NCBI GenBank assembly: GCA_946902875.1
Contig: OX336348.1
Span: forward strand, 13,045,741 to 13,109,740
DNA from: Nematopogon swammerdamellus
Lineage: Eukaryota; Arthropoda; Insecta; Lepidoptera; Adelidae
Length of the DNA: 64,000 nucleotides
Reading direction: 5' to 3'
Shown one piece after another: positions 1-10,077 of this stretch. Every line of letters starts with the position of its first letter. Position 1 is the first letter of the stretch. The notes below the pieces were generated by a model. It had not been told where the DNA came from, searched no databases, and worked only from the letters and a program-made list of their open reading frames with translations. The position numbers and the translations under genes are program-made.

Positions 1-119
1 ATGTATACTTCGCGCGGCGGACGAATTTTCACTGAAATAGACCGCCGGCGGCCCGTCGGGCGGTAGGTAGTTAGCGCGCGCAAGTACATAGAGTGCGTGA
101 GGCCTGGTTGAGCCCTTTC
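1..119. other. GC-rich edge sequence, no gene seen
   Basis: No open frame or recognisable repeat could be supported. The piece directly abuts the endonuclease-like pseudogene and may be an earlier, unreadable part of the same element. Confidence 0.3.
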
Positions 120-437
120 CACTGGCATGATACAATACAATAACGAGCGCAACATCAACGAGCGTGTACTTGAGTTATTTCAAATGTACCGTGCCTTGTG
201 AGATCGTGCGGCGCACCTCTAGTGCCGAAGGATCCTCACCACAAGGCCCTGGAGGTCAAGATGCGCCTAACCCGTGAGCCCCAACTGTCGGCACCTCGAC
301 AGCGCACCGTACGCGCTTTCCACAAGGCCGATTATGATGTTGATGAGATACACCGCACTCTCGACGCTGTCGATTGGGCTACTGAGCTTGATGGTGACGA
401 CGTTGACTTAGTGACTCATCGTTTTTATGAAATTATT
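120..437 (+). pseudogene. Jockey-type LINE, endonuclease C-terminal part
   Basis: The conceptual translation holds the end of an apurinic-type (EEP) endonuclease region of a jockey-like LINE: TGMIQYNNERNIN, then stops and a frameshift, then PLVPKDPHHKALEV and DAVDWATELDGDDVDLVTHR. In these elements the endonuclease nicks target DNA for target-primed reverse transcription. The frame stops at YEIIN, where a hairpin and a Helitron-like repeat begin. The expected next stretch (LRYPPWYNSPAL) reappears near base 3180, so this and the 3170-4745 piece look like one LINE split by a 2.7-kb insertion. Dead: stops and a frameshift. Confidence 0.6.
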
Positions 438-495
438 AATGGTATCATCGTTTCGCATGTTGGGTACATGCGAAACGATGATACCATTAATAATT
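431..495. repeat. Perfect 30-bp inverted repeat
   Basis: Bases 431-460 and 466-495 are exact reverse complements around a 5-base spacer. It sits at the junction between the LINE endonuclease piece and the Helitron-like repeat, so it may come from the insertion or its repair. Function unknown. Confidence 0.85.
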
Positions 496-499
496 TAGG

Positions 500-868
500 A
501 AAAAAAAGTTTTAAAAAACATAAAACCGACTTCCTTAAAAAAGTAAAACTAAAAAACTATTTAAAATAAAAATATAAAAACCGCCTTCAAAAATATATGA
601 AATAAAAACCTAAAAAAAAACGAACCCTAGAGTTGAAGGCGGTGCTAAAAATGCTACACAAATCACAAAGGATATTATCATCCACTCATGTTTTCTTTCA
701 TGCATCATTTTTGCTTGCTTTAGCACCGCCTTCAACTCTAGGGTTCGTTTTTTTTTTAGGTTTTTATTTCATATATTTTTGAAGGCGGTTTTTATATTTT
801 TATTTTAAATAGTTTTTTAGTTTTACTTTTTTAAGGAAGTCGGTTTTATGTTTTTTAAAACTTTTTTT
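500..868. repeat. Large AT-rich foldback palindrome
   Basis: Arms of about 149 bases (500-648 and 719-868) pair around a 70-base loop. Each arm holds ACCGACTTCC, ACCGCCTTCAA and the block CCCTAGAGTTGAAGGCGG. A shorter homologous hairpin lies at 45845-46078. It forms one end of the Helitron-like repeat. Confidence 0.85.
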
Positions 869-913
869 TTATTTCACAGTTTTTTTTAGTAATTTTTTGC
901 TATTAATGTACTC

Positions 914-950
914 GGCGGAATCGCTCGGCCTTCGGCCTCGCGATTCCGCC
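914..950. repeat. GC-rich hairpin of the Helitron-like repeat
   Basis: Arms GGCGGAATCGC (914-924) and GCGATTCCGCC (940-950) enclose a smaller palindrome, GGCCTTCGGCC-like. The same hairpin occurs at 45760-45796. The inner GGCCGAAGGCC core is also the core of the 72-bp minisatellite at 31.4-32.9 kb. Confidence 0.8.
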
Positions 951-992
951 TCGCTTTCCAATCCGATCTTGACCCAATTAAAATAGGACCAC

Positions 993-1345
993 GTCAGCTT
1001 CGATAGCTCAGTGGTGCAGACAGTCAACTGTCGCTATTGAATGTTAAGCAACACTGGGTGCGGTCAGTACTTGGATGGGTGACCGCTGACCGTTGGAGGC
1101 TGACCGAGGTTCGGATTCCTCGTAAAACTGTAGGTCCCTTCCCTCCTAATCTTACTTGGTGGTAGGGTTTAACCTGCCCGGGTTGGTACCACCGCACTGA
1201 ATTAAACGTCGGTCGAAACGGCTATGTAAATAGTTTGTGTTTTCCGACCAGTTCAGTCAGCACGATCAAAGGGGGAAGCACTGACATGGCACTTAGTTTA
1301 CCCGGTGTTATGGGCTGACATCACGGACGTTGTAGGTGATGTTGC
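993..1345 (+). mobile_element. Chimeric tRNA/5S-like SINE
   Basis: The head has a box-A-like GATAGCTCAGTGG and a box-B-like GGTTCGGATTCC, which suit internal pol III promoters. Between them lies AGTACTTGGATGGGTGACCG, close to the 3' part of eukaryotic 5S rRNA. The body shares the stretch from GGTGGTAGGGTTTAACC to GGGCTGACATCACGGA with the copies at 27.2, 32.1 and 46.3 kb. It begins exactly where the Helitron-like repeat is interrupted. Confidence 0.7.
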
Positions 1346-2065
1346 AGAACTTAGTAGAATGGACAGACATAAACGTGTTACGGAACCCTAATTTTATTAT
1401 AAAATAACCGTCGGAGGACCTTGGTTGAAAATTGTGAAATTTTGTAGAACGGACAGACATACATTTGTTACGGAACCCTACTTTTATTATAAAATAACCG
1501 TCGGAGGGCCTTTGTTGAAAATTGTTAAATTTAGTAGAACGGACAGACATACATTTGTTACGGAACCCTACATTCATCTTGCAGAACTTAGTAGAATGGA
1601 CAGACATAAACGTGTTACGGAACCCTACTTTTATTATAAAATAACCGTCGGAGGACCTTGGTTGAAAATTGTAAAATTTAGTAGAACGGATAGACATGCA
1701 TTTGTTACGGAACCCTACATTCATTTTGAAATAAATGTTAAATTTAGTAGAACAGACAGACATGCATTTGTTACGGAACCCTACATTCATCTTGCAGAAC
1801 TTAGTAGAATGGACAGACATAAACGTTTTACGGAACCCTACTTTTATTATAAAATAACCGTCGGAGGACCTTGGTTGAAAATTGTAAAATTTAGTAGAAC
1901 GGATAGACATGCATTTGTTACGGAACCCTACATTCATTTTGAAATAAATGTTAAATTTAGTAGAACAGACAGACATGCATTTGTTACGGAACCCTACATT
2001 CATTTTGCAGAACTTAGTAGAATGGACAGACATAAACGTGTTACCGAACCCTACTTAACAGTTGC
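1346..2065. repeat. Complex minisatellite
   Basis: About eight irregular units built from GACAGACAT, GTTACGGAACCCTA and ATAAAATAACCGTCGGAGG in varying order. Larger units recur (for example around 1600-1790 and 1790-1960). Long frames are open on both strands, as expected from a repeat without stops; I do not regard them as genes. Confidence 0.85.
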
Positions 2066-2231
2066 ACTCCGGGAGTGCCGGCAGATCCCGTGCCACTCTA
2101 ACTTAACCCTTAATGCAATGACTTAAGGTTTCATTTTAAAAATGACGCTGACGCGATGTCGCGAGTTATACATTTTTTACCCACCTAAAAAAGTGCCAAG
2201 CGCCGCTAAAGAAGTTTTTACTTCAAAAACC
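2066..2231. other. End of the insert in the Helitron-like repeat
   Basis: Nothing recognisable apart from short AT-rich sequence. It ends where the Helitron-like repeat resumes at CCTCACGTTATCCCC. Confidence 0.4.
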
Positions 2232-3169
2232 TCACGTTATCCCCTTTCAAATAAAAAAAAAAATTCAAAATCGGCCCACAATTGACGGAGTAATCGCGTA
2301 ACAAACATAAAAAAAAAAGAAAACATACCGTCGAATTGAGAATCTCTTAGGTCTAAAGTAAATTTCTCGTGAAGACAAATGCAACGAGCCCAAACACGAT
2401 GGGTTCATCATGTGTAGTTTAGGAGTTCCTATGGCCACCTTCTGTCTCCATCATCAGACCAGCTCGATGGTACTCGGTACAGTAGGTACCGGTCAGGTAC
2501 CATATTAAATTAAGCGCACCTGGCCGGTCGGAAAAGATAAAAAATTTCAAATTTAGAATATTCATGAAACAAGGGTCCGAATATGTATCACTAGTATATC
2601 GATTCATTTATTTCAACAGGACAGAGAAAATTTCAAAATATTAGGTATTTAATACTTTTTAGTTCTTTTTTTTTTGTTTTTTTTGGAAATCGGTTTAATA
2701 TTTTTTAAAACAGTTTTTATTTCATTCTTTTTTAGTAATATTACATAAAAAAAGAATAATCGAAATCGAATAATCGAAATCGATTGAAGTGGTACAGAAT
2801 TATTCGCCATATGTGTCAGACTGCAAATTGCTGAATAAGTCCACATCACAAAAGTTTTGCTGAAGGTAACCACACACCATACTAATTTATCAAACTGAAA
2901 ATTGCCGAAAACGACCACATCACAAGTTTTGCTGAAGGTAACCACACACGATAGTATTATGCTGATTTTTCGAAAACCACTGAACCAATTTCGATAAAAT
3001 TGAAATGGGACCACCTCGGAAGTATGACCTAACTAACAAAAAAAGAATTTTCTAAATCAGCCCTCAATTGACGGAGAAATCGCGTAACAAACATACAAAA
3101 AAAAAAAAAAAAAAAAAAAACATACAGACGAATTGAGAACCTCCTCCTTTTTTGGAAGTCGGTTAAAAT

Positions 3170-4745
3170 AAAGTCCAATCTGAGATATCCACCCTGGTAT
3201 AACAGCCCAGCATTGATAAAAATTATAAAAGAGAAACTAAAATTTCACAAGAAATATAAAATGTACCAAAATAGAGTAGATTATCAAATTTTTTCTTTGT
3301 TACGAGAACGACAGAAACGAGTTCAGAATGAAAGTTATATCACGTTTTTTAGTCAAGCTGAGGAGTATATTAAATCAGATTGTAAACACTTTTGGAAATT
3401 CGTTAAGTCTAAGCAAAAGGCCTCAGAGTTGCCTAATAATATGTTTTACGGTAACACTATCACTATTGATGGCGAACAAATATGTACACAATTTAATTCT
3501 TATTTTCAATCCGATTTTGAGCCACTTAATAATGTACGAATTCCCCAGCCGCTTAATATGTCTGACACATCTGCGGTGAATCTAAACAATGTACAGATTA
3601 ATGTACACAACGTTCATAAATAACTAAAGTCGACCCCACTAAGGGTAGCCGCCCAGATGGTCTGCACCCCCTACTTATTAAGCGTTGTGCCGAACCTCTT
3701 TCGTTTCCCTTGTATCTTATATTCAGTTTATCGTTAACTGCTGGTACCTTTCCAATGGAATGGAAGCGATCTTTTGTAGTTCTTATATAATATAAGAAAG
3801 GTGATAAGCACAGCATAGAAAATTATCGTCCAATATCTAAATTAAATGTTCTGGGTAAAATGTTTGAAAAGATGGTATTTGATAGTATTTCCCCGTCATT
3901 CGTCCACTAATTATCTCTAACCAACATGGATTTATTACTAATAAATCGACTGAGACTAATCTACGTGAGTTCGTTGGCATAGTCCTAGACGCTGTGGACA
4001 GCGGCAACCAAGTTTAAGTAGTCTACACCGACTTTTCTAAGGCTTTTGACAAAATCTCTCATAATATTCTATTATATAAGGTGGGGTCAATGGGAATACA
4101 CGGAGATCTTCTTTGCTGGTTGACGTCCTATTTATATAACCGATCGCAAGCAGTTACGGTTAGCGGTGACTGCTCAAGTTTTGTTCCCGTGACTTCAGGG
4201 GTTCCTCAAGGCTCACACTTAGGTCATTTTAACTATTCAATAAATAACAAAACCCTAAAACGAGTAACTGAAATAAGGGACCTGGGTGTGATACTAGATA
4301 GTAAATTGCTATTTAAATCTCATATTGAGCATATCGCGTCGAAGGCATTCAGAATGCTAGGTTTTATTCTGCGTGTGGGCAGCCCTTCACCAGCAGTGTC
4401 CACCAACCACTTTTAAAATTTTATATTCTGCTTTTGTTCGGAGCCATCTGGAATATGCCTCCGCTGTGTGGAATCCACAATACGCATTATATAAAAATAA
4501 AATAGAAAAAATTCAAAATAAATTCTTTAAATTTGTATCACGTAAGACTAACATTCATAATCCACAAAAACAATTAAACTTACCTTCTCTTGAGCACCGG
4601 CGAGAGGCGAGGGACATACTCTTGCTATACAAAATCATACATTCTTCCACAGATTTCCCTCTACTCCTATCAAAGATTAACTTCCGTTGTCCGCGAAAGG
4701 CTACACGATTAATGGATAAATTTTTAACAAAGAATAGAATAGAAT
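3170..4745 (+). pseudogene. Jockey-type LINE reverse transcriptase, decayed
   Basis: Continues the endonuclease piece at 120-437. Readable blocks in order: LRYPPWYNSPALIKIIKEK, FWKFVKSKQ, RPDGLHPLLIKRCAEP, YRPISKLNVLGKMFEKM, DFSKAFDKISH-like sequence, TSGVPQGSHLG, then a jump straight to LGVILDSKLLFKSHIEHIAS, SHLEYASAVWNPQ and LEHRREARDILLLYK. The catalytic FADD/YADD block is lost by an internal deletion near 4225. Many stops and frameshifts. It ends inside the GAATA repeat where the next LINE's tail begins. Confidence 0.75.
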
Positions 4746-4765
4746 AGAATAGAATAGAATAGAAA
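4735..4765. repeat. (GAATA)n microsatellite at a LINE tail
   Basis: About five GAATA units mark the junction between the older LINE pseudogene and the 3' end of the minus-strand LINE, whose tail ends in ATTCT repeats. Confidence 0.85.
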
Positions 4766-5115
4766 TCCTTTATTGCACACAAGAACACAGAGATACACAA
4801 GACAGAAGATAACATACAGAAGAAGAATGGAAGCTAACAATAATTCACACAGAAACAAGAGAACAGTAGCGTGCAAAGGCGGACTTATCACTTTAAGTGA
4901 TTTCTTCCAGTCAACCTTTGGGTGATGAGAGTAAATGAGAAAGAAATATGACAAGGGTAGTGCAGACATTTGGACAGGAAAGTAATATATATATATATAT
5001 ATATAGTACATACTTATACAAATATATACATAAACAAATAAAAACATACTTATATAAATATACATGTCCATACATAGATACAAGTATATAATAAGATAAA
5101 TAAATACATAATACC

Positions 5116-7242
5116 TTATTCCACAACAGAGCAACTGCTGAGATAATGTTTCTTCAACAAGATTTTGAATGTGCCAAGAGTCTGACAGTGACGAATGCGG
5201 TACGGCAATGAGTTCCATAGACGTGCAGAGTGGACAGTGAAAGAGTCGGTATAGAAACCAGAAGAATGGCGAGGTATCACTAGAACATTATCGTCACTAG
5301 AGCGAAGAGGAAGGCCGTGAGAAGAGAGGGGAAGGAATCGAGAACAAAGGTATTCAGGAGCATCAGGATTGTTTAATACACCATATAAAAGACCGAGGAT
5401 GTGACAGTTTCTACGGAGACGAATCGGTAGCCACTCAAGCTTTGCACGGAACTGAGAGACGTGGTCGTATTTACGCAGACCAAATACGAAACGGATACAC
5501 AAATTTTGCAAGCGTTCAAGCTTGTCTAGAAGAATCTCAGTCAAATCCAAGTAGCATATATCCGCATAGTCGAGAATTGGGAGTAGAAGGGATTGCGCAA
5601 GAGCAATCTTAGTAGAAACGGGGAGAAGGTTCTGTAAGCGTCTCAGAGAATGCGCAGCAGCAAAAACTTTACGACTGACCATATTTACCTGAGGCACCCA
5701 TGACATTGATTGGTCCACGAGAATGCCCAGGTTTTTTACTGTTGTGGAGAAAGGAATGTCAATCCCATTAAACGTAATTGCAGGCAATGTAGGAGAATTA
5801 ATCCTAGATAATAGTCTTGAACTGCCTACGATCATTACCTGCGACTTGTTAGGATTGACGTTAAGTCCATACGATTTAGTCCATGTATGCACTCTCGCTA
5901 GTTCAGTGTTCATATTATTAATAGTTTGGGACAGGTTATCCAACGAGCTGTGTAAGTAAATCTGCAAGTCATCGGCATATAGGTGGTAGGAAGATGTTAA
6001 AAGTTTTGTAATAAGATTAATAAATACAGAAAACAATAATGGGGATAACACTCCACCCTGAGGTACGCCAGCAGTCAAGTCATTCCAGCAAGAGAAATCA
6101 TTGTCAATTCTTACACACTGCTGACGCCCGCGAAGATAAGATTCGAACCAGTCAAGTGACACTGGAGATAAGTTAAGAGATTGCAAGATACCCATCATAA
6201 TGTCAAAGTCGACTGTGTTAAAAGCATTACTGAAATCAAGTAATACGATAATTGTGAGTTCTTTATTTTCCATGCTAAGACGGATATCATCAGTTACTTT
6301 GACAAGTGCAGAAACAGTGCTGTGACAGGGGCGAAAACCCGATTGCATAGGGTTCATTAAATGGTTAACAGAAAGAAAGTCAGCTAGCTGCTGGTGAACA
6401 ATACGTTCAAGGATTTTGGATAGGAGGGGCAGAATCGATATCGGTCGATATTGATTTAACGAGGAAGGGTTTCGCGTTTTAGGAAGGGGAATAACGAATG
6501 CTTTCTTCCAGGCGGTAGGAAATGTTCCACTCGCCAGGGAGTGGTTGAGGATATGGGTGATAAGCGGTAGCAGTTCATCCCGGAGCAATGCAAGCATGTC
6601 CAGGCTTAAACTGTCAGCTCCTACCGCCTTGGTTGAGATGGATTTCAGGATCTTCTCAACTTCACAGTTAGTCACTTGACGAAACGTAAATAAACTGTGC
6701 TCCGGTGTAGGCAACTTAGAAAGTTGATTTATAGTTTCGGACTTGACCACATTATCGATGGTGACAGGGGGAGAGGAGAAATGAGTGTTGAGAGCATTAA
6801 TATCAATGTTGGGGTTACAGTCCGAAGACTGCTTGCCCACACCAAGAGTTTTTAGAAATTTCCAAGCGTTAACAGAAGTGCTATTTTCAAGAGTGGAGTG
6901 AATATGGCGACGTTGAGCATCCCTACACATCCTAGTACACCGATTTCTTAACAGCTTATACTTGTTGAGGTTGGACTCAGTCGGGTTATGTTTATGCTTG
7001 ACTTTGGCTCTGTCCCGCTTTATCATGACACCCTTGATGGCATCTGTAAGCCAAGGGGCTGGCAAATGCTTCACACGCGTCGGACGAATCGGTGCATGAA
7101 CATCATAGAGTGCAATCACTTTCACAGTAAATGCCTCCACCTTCTCATCGACAGTGGTGGCATCAAGTACAGACGACCAGTCCGTGTTGCGCGCATCCTC
7201 CCGTAGATGCTCCAGATTAATATTCTTGAAGTTGCGCTGCAT
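5116..7242 (-). CDS. LINE reverse transcriptase (ORF2 C-terminal part)
   Basis: 708 codons open. RT blocks: LNQYRPISILPLLSKILER, LLDFSNAFNTVDF (about residue 335), TAGVPQGGVLSPLLFSVFI (about 391), HLYADDLQIY (about 421; YADD carries the catalytic aspartates), LGILVDQSMSW and the thumb-region LDYADICYLD. The end, LWNSLPYRIRH...FKILLKKHYL, is the usual LINE tail. It makes cDNA from its own RNA at a nicked target. The first Met is not the real start: the protein should continue from the endonuclease frame, which is one base out of phase near 7250. Confidence 0.85.
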   Translation of the reverse strand: MQRNFKNINLEHLREDARNTDWSSVLDATTVDEKVEAFTVKVIALYDVHAPIRPTRVKHLPAPWLTDAIKGVMIKRDRAKVKHKHNPTESNLNKYKLLRNRCTRMCRDAQRRHIHSTLENSTSVNAWKFLKTLGVGKQSSDCNPNIDINALNTHFSSPPVTIDNVVKSETINQLSKLPTPEHSLFTFRQVTNCEVEKILKSISTKAVGADSLSLDMLALLRDELLPLITHILNHSLASGTFPTAWKKAFVIPLPKTRNPSSLNQYRPISILPLLSKILERIVHQQLADFLSVNHLMNPMQSGFRPCHSTVSALVKVTDDIRLSMENKELTIIVLLDFSNAFNTVDFDIMMGILQSLNLSPVSLDWFESYLRGRQQCVRIDNDFSCWNDLTAGVPQGGVLSPLLFSVFINLITKLLTSSYHLYADDLQIYLHSSLDNLSQTINNMNTELARVHTWTKSYGLNVNPNKSQVMIVGSSRLLSRINSPTLPAITFNGIDIPFSTTVKNLGILVDQSMSWVPQVNMVSRKVFAAAHSLRRLQNLLPVSTKIALAQSLLLPILDYADICYLDLTEILLDKLERLQNLCIRFVFGLRKYDHVSQFRAKLEWLPIRLRRNCHILGLLYGVLNNPDAPEYLCSRFLPLSSHGLPLRSSDDNVLVIPRHSSGFYTDSFTVHSARLWNSLPYRIRHCQTLGTFKILLKKHYLSSCSVVE

Positions 7243-8063
7243 GAGAACCTTCGTACCGGGCGTATCTTGTACGATAGGAAAATCAAGTCATGATGAGAAA
7301 AGCCAGGCGCCGTGAGTTGACCATGTTCACTGACGTGATCTGTAGAGGAAGTTAAAATTAAGTCCAGCAAAGAAGGCTCGCAGTTAGGAAAGTGATGCGT
7401 GGCATCAAGTGGAAGAATGTTCATGTTGACCGAAGAGACCAGAGACCGGAGCCTTCTGGCTCGATGATCATCCTTGATCAAACATGTGTTGAAATCACCC
7501 ATAATAATAGAGTGAGCATACTGAGGAGAGTGCTCTTCAAGGAACGACTCAAACGAAGAGAAGTAGTTAATTGACAGATTAGGGCTGTAGTAGACTCCTA
7601 GAAGAAGCTTAGTGTGATTTAGGGTGATTTCTAGGAAAATATATTCAGGTGATTCTGAATAGAGTGAAGGAGACTGGGCAATGACAGAGTAGGGAATGTG
7701 ACTACGTAGGTATATTGCTACACCACCGTAACCCTTCCCCGTTCTGTCATTACGGATAAGCTGAAAACCAGGAAGAGAGTAAGAAGTAGAAGGTAGTGTG
7801 GGTTTTAAGAAGGTCTCAGAAACAAGGACTACGTGGATGTGCTTACTTGAAAATGTCCTGAGGAGATCGGCGTAGTGAGAGGGAATGCTCTGAGCATTAA
7901 TATGAACGAAGTTAAAGTTTTTTGGATATTTGGAAAATGTGGAATTAAGCTGCTCGTCTAGCGGGAGAGCACTGCCAGTGCTCTCGTCACTAAGAAATTC
8001 GTCAGTAGAAGAAGAATGAAGTGAGTAAAAGGTATCATCCGAGTCATCAACTATTGTGGACAT
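7122..8063 (-). CDS. LINE EEP endonuclease (ORF2 N-terminal part)
   Basis: After an acidic, Ser-rich N-terminus come FNFVHINAQSI, VSETFLKP, GYGGVAIYLRS, GVYYSPN, IIMGDFNTC (Asp/Asn of the active site), SLLDLILTSS and FSHHDLIFLSY. These are the metal-binding and catalytic blocks of the exonuclease-endonuclease-phosphatase fold. Homology ends near residue 265. The remaining residues are out of frame and overlap the start of the RT frame, so a single small indel near 7250 probably separates two halves of one ORF2. Confidence 0.85.
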   Translation of the reverse strand: MSTIVDDSDDTFYSLHSSSTDEFLSDESTGSALPLDEQLNSTFSKYPKNFNFVHINAQSIPSHYADLLRTFSSKHIHVVLVSETFLKPTLPSTSYSLPGFQLIRNDRTGKGYGGVAIYLRSHIPYSVIAQSPSLYSESPEYIFLEITLNHTKLLLGVYYSPNLSINYFSSFESFLEEHSPQYAHSIIMGDFNTCLIKDDHRARRLRSLVSSVNMNILPLDATHHFPNCEPSLLDLILTSSTDHVSEHGQLTAPGFSHHDLIFLSYKIRPVRRFSCSATSRILIWSIYGRMRATRTGRLYLMPPLSMRRWRHLL

Positions 8064-8801
8064 AATAAATTACTACACATATATATTAATACTTAAAAAA
8101 AATATATATATACCTAAATATTAAATGCAATAAACACTATAATCGATAAAAATCAAACAAATTACTACACTCATCACCCGCCAGCAGCCGTAAAAACATA
8201 ACAAATTAAAATAATACATTTAAATAAAAGTCAGCAGGCCATTATAAGACAACAATAGAAAATTAGTTACAAATCATTATATGGTTACAGTGAAATAACT
8301 ATATACAGTATGAAATTATCGAAGAGTGCTTTTATACAATTTAACAACTTCGCAAGTTTTTTTTTTGTTTTTTTTTTTTAGGTAAGTACCAGAATTTATG
8401 TCCGCAAGCCATACTTAAAACATTTTAAAGTAAACTGTCACAAATTCCGGAGAACAAAAGTATGGTCTAGCATACATGTCATATCTAAAGTATGGTGTCA
8501 GAAATTCCGGAGAACTAAAGTACGGGCATAAGTCTTAACTAAAGTATGGTGTCACAAATTCCGGAGGCCTAAAGTACGGGTACCATTAAAATGTCACTGT
8601 TGTCACTACTTACTTACATACACTAAACTTGTCAAACGATATGTTTATGTAAACAAACGAAACAATTTAATTTGTGAACAGGGTAGGGTAGCGACAAAAT
8701 GTTGAAGTGCAACTAAACTACTGAAAAATGTATGCCTACGTTTGCACGACAAAGTATGTACAAAGTATGTAAGAACGAACTGAACACACTAGTCACAAGC
8801 A
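8064..8801. other. AT-rich spacer with short tandem repeats
   Basis: No gene seen. Bases 8425-8590 hold about three units of a 60-bp repeat with CTAAAGTATGGTGTCA and AATTCCGGAG. It lies between the endonuclease start and the ORF1-like gene, so it could be an inter-ORF spacer or a separate insertion. Confidence 0.5.
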
Positions 8802-9572
8802 CTACTTAGGGTTTCCTTTGATGCGGTTTGATGCCCGTATGCCCTGATGCCCGGAAGGCTTATGCATGTCGCCGCCGCCGCCGTCTCCACTGCCGGCTGA
8901 AACCGCCGGGTGCCGATCGGTCAGCGCCTTCAGCCCTGCGTGCGTCACCACCTTGTGTCTAGCTCCATCGGGCAGCTGGACAACGATGCGTCCTTCCTGC
9001 GTCCAGCTATGCGCGATCCCAAAGTGTTTCCGCGCCGCAAGGAAGACTTCGTGCCGCGTCCGCGTGAGGAACTCCGACACTGTCACGCCGGAGCCCTTGA
9101 GCGACGTCTTCGCCCTCCAAACTGCAGCGCGACCGGTCAGCTCCGTAAAGCGAACGAGAACTGCGCGAGCCCGTGTCGGAATACGGGGACTGCCTCCGAG
9201 TCGGTGACAGACTTTAATGGAACCACCCCCGAAGTCTGTTAGCCCCATCTTACTCCGAAAAAGCTCAACAACTTTTCCGTGCAGATCCTCGTTTTTCCCT
9301 TCGGCGATGCCGTGAACGAGCAGGACTTTAGCTCTCGAGTGCATCTCGAGACCATCCACGGCCTCAGCAAGGGACTCCACCTGCGCCCGGACGAGGGCGA
9401 GCGCCTTCCACATGAACTGCCGGAACATGTTAAATTCACCGGCGAGCGAGGCGAGCTCCGGCGGCTTGGCAGCGGACGATTTGAGCTGAGCTTCAAATGT
9501 GCTCATCCGCTCCTCCACCATCCTCTGCAGCTCCACCATGCCTGCCGCTAGCTCTGTAGCCTTCGCCATCAC
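8802..9572 (-). CDS. L1-ORF1p-like protein (coiled coil plus RRM-like region)
   Basis: 256 codons, intact, and markedly more GC-rich than its surroundings. N-terminal heptad-rich helix (about 1-85) as in trimerising ORF1 proteins; then KVLLVHGIAE, VVELFRSKMGL and SIKVCHRLG (about 90-135), the usual RRM-like core; then SGVTVSEFLTRTRHEVFLAARKHFG and a basic C-terminus with a Gly-rich stretch. Such proteins bind LINE RNA and chaperone nucleic acids. It is upstream of the minus-strand LINE and could be its ORF1, but the 740-bp gap and different base composition leave that open. Confidence 0.7.
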   Translation of the reverse strand: MMAKATELAAGMVELQRMVEERMSTFEAQLKSSAAKPPELASLAGEFNMFRQFMWKALALVRAQVESLAEAVDGLEMHSRAKVLLVHGIAEGKNEDLHGKVVELFRSKMGLTDFGGGSIKVCHRLGGSPRIPTRARAVLVRFTELTGRAAVWRAKTSLKGSGVTVSEFLTRTRHEVFLAARKHFGIAHSWTQEGRIVVQLPDGARHKVVTHAGLKALTDRHPAVSAGSGDGGGGDMHKPSGHQGIRASNRIKGNPK

Positions 9573-10077
9573 GACAAACTCAACTTTTACTCACTATTGT
9601 ACTCGCAGTTAAAAATTTTTTTTTATGTATATTTAATTATACTAAATTCAGTGCAAAGGAGCTGCGGCGAGTGACACCTTCACTACCACATCTAGATTAG
9701 TTGGTTGTGAGTTAAATGTGATGTAGTAATTAGTGCAATTTGAATGTTTTTAATAGTTATAAATAAATATTTAGCAGAGCTATAACTTTCGATGTGGTCT
9801 TCGCAACTACCCACAGAAGATACCAGAAGAAAGGCAATACGAGATATTTCAAAAACTCATTTATAAGCAGAGCTTGCACTTCATTTGATAAGATTTGCCA
9901 GCAGGTCGATATTTTTAATATAAGTGTACAAAAATAAAAAAACATATTGTAAAAAATGCTTAAAAGTACACATTATTTTCATTCAAAAGAAAAATTTATA
10001 AAAAAAAATATTTAAAAGAAAATATATATTTTTCTCTAACTTTTAAACTTTTTGTGTTTTTTTATTTTTTAAGATAT
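9573..10077. other. AT-rich DNA, no gene seen
   Basis: Nothing supported beyond low-complexity A/T runs near 10000-10070. It may hold the 5' UTR of the ORF1-like gene. Confidence 0.4.

Larger units (their letters stand above)
480..3165 (-). mobile_element. Helitron-like non-autonomous repeat, copy 1 (interrupted)
   Basis: Read on the minus strand, 3165 to 2232 and then 992 to 480 match, in order, the plus-strand repeat at 43925-46085: an AACCGAC start, a T-rich block with CGCGATTTCTCCGTCAATTG, a block ending TGTGTGGTTACCTTCAGC, a module with GGTCTGATGATGGAGAC, the GC stem with GGCGGAATCGC, and a large AT-rich hairpin with CCGCCTTCAA. Bases 993-2232 interrupt it (SINE plus minisatellite). The GATGATGGAG module is homologous to the 130-bp arrays that lie next to Helitron helicase remnants, which is the basis for the Helitron call; the termini were not proved. 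Confidence 0.6.
4740..8100 (-). mobile_element. CR1/L2-group LINE, nearly full ORF2
   Basis: Minus-strand non-LTR retrotransposon: endonuclease frame, reverse-transcriptase frame, then a 3' UTR with GGTTGACTGGAAGAAATCAC and AGTCCGCCTTTGCA, a GCAATAAAGGA end and a short pentanucleotide tail. The same tail style is seen at 11.2 kb. The UTR contains an (AT)n run near 4985-5004. The YADDLQIY/GVPQGG style suggests the Daphne/Crack side of the CR1/L2 group; this assignment is tentative. It inserted at the 3' end of the jockey-type pseudogene. Confidence 0.75.

Noticed and set aside
1010..1115. Functional 5S rRNA gene
   Set aside because: Only the 3' part resembles 5S rRNA and it is embedded between tRNA-like boxes in a SINE that recurs in the window.
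1308..2126. Long open frames on both strands (233-241 codons)
   Set aside because: They are translations of a minisatellite with no stops in its units; the protein text repeats with the DNA.
8866..9551. Several plus-strand frames of 85-113 codons
   Set aside because: Shadows of the GC-rich ORF1-like gene on the other strand.
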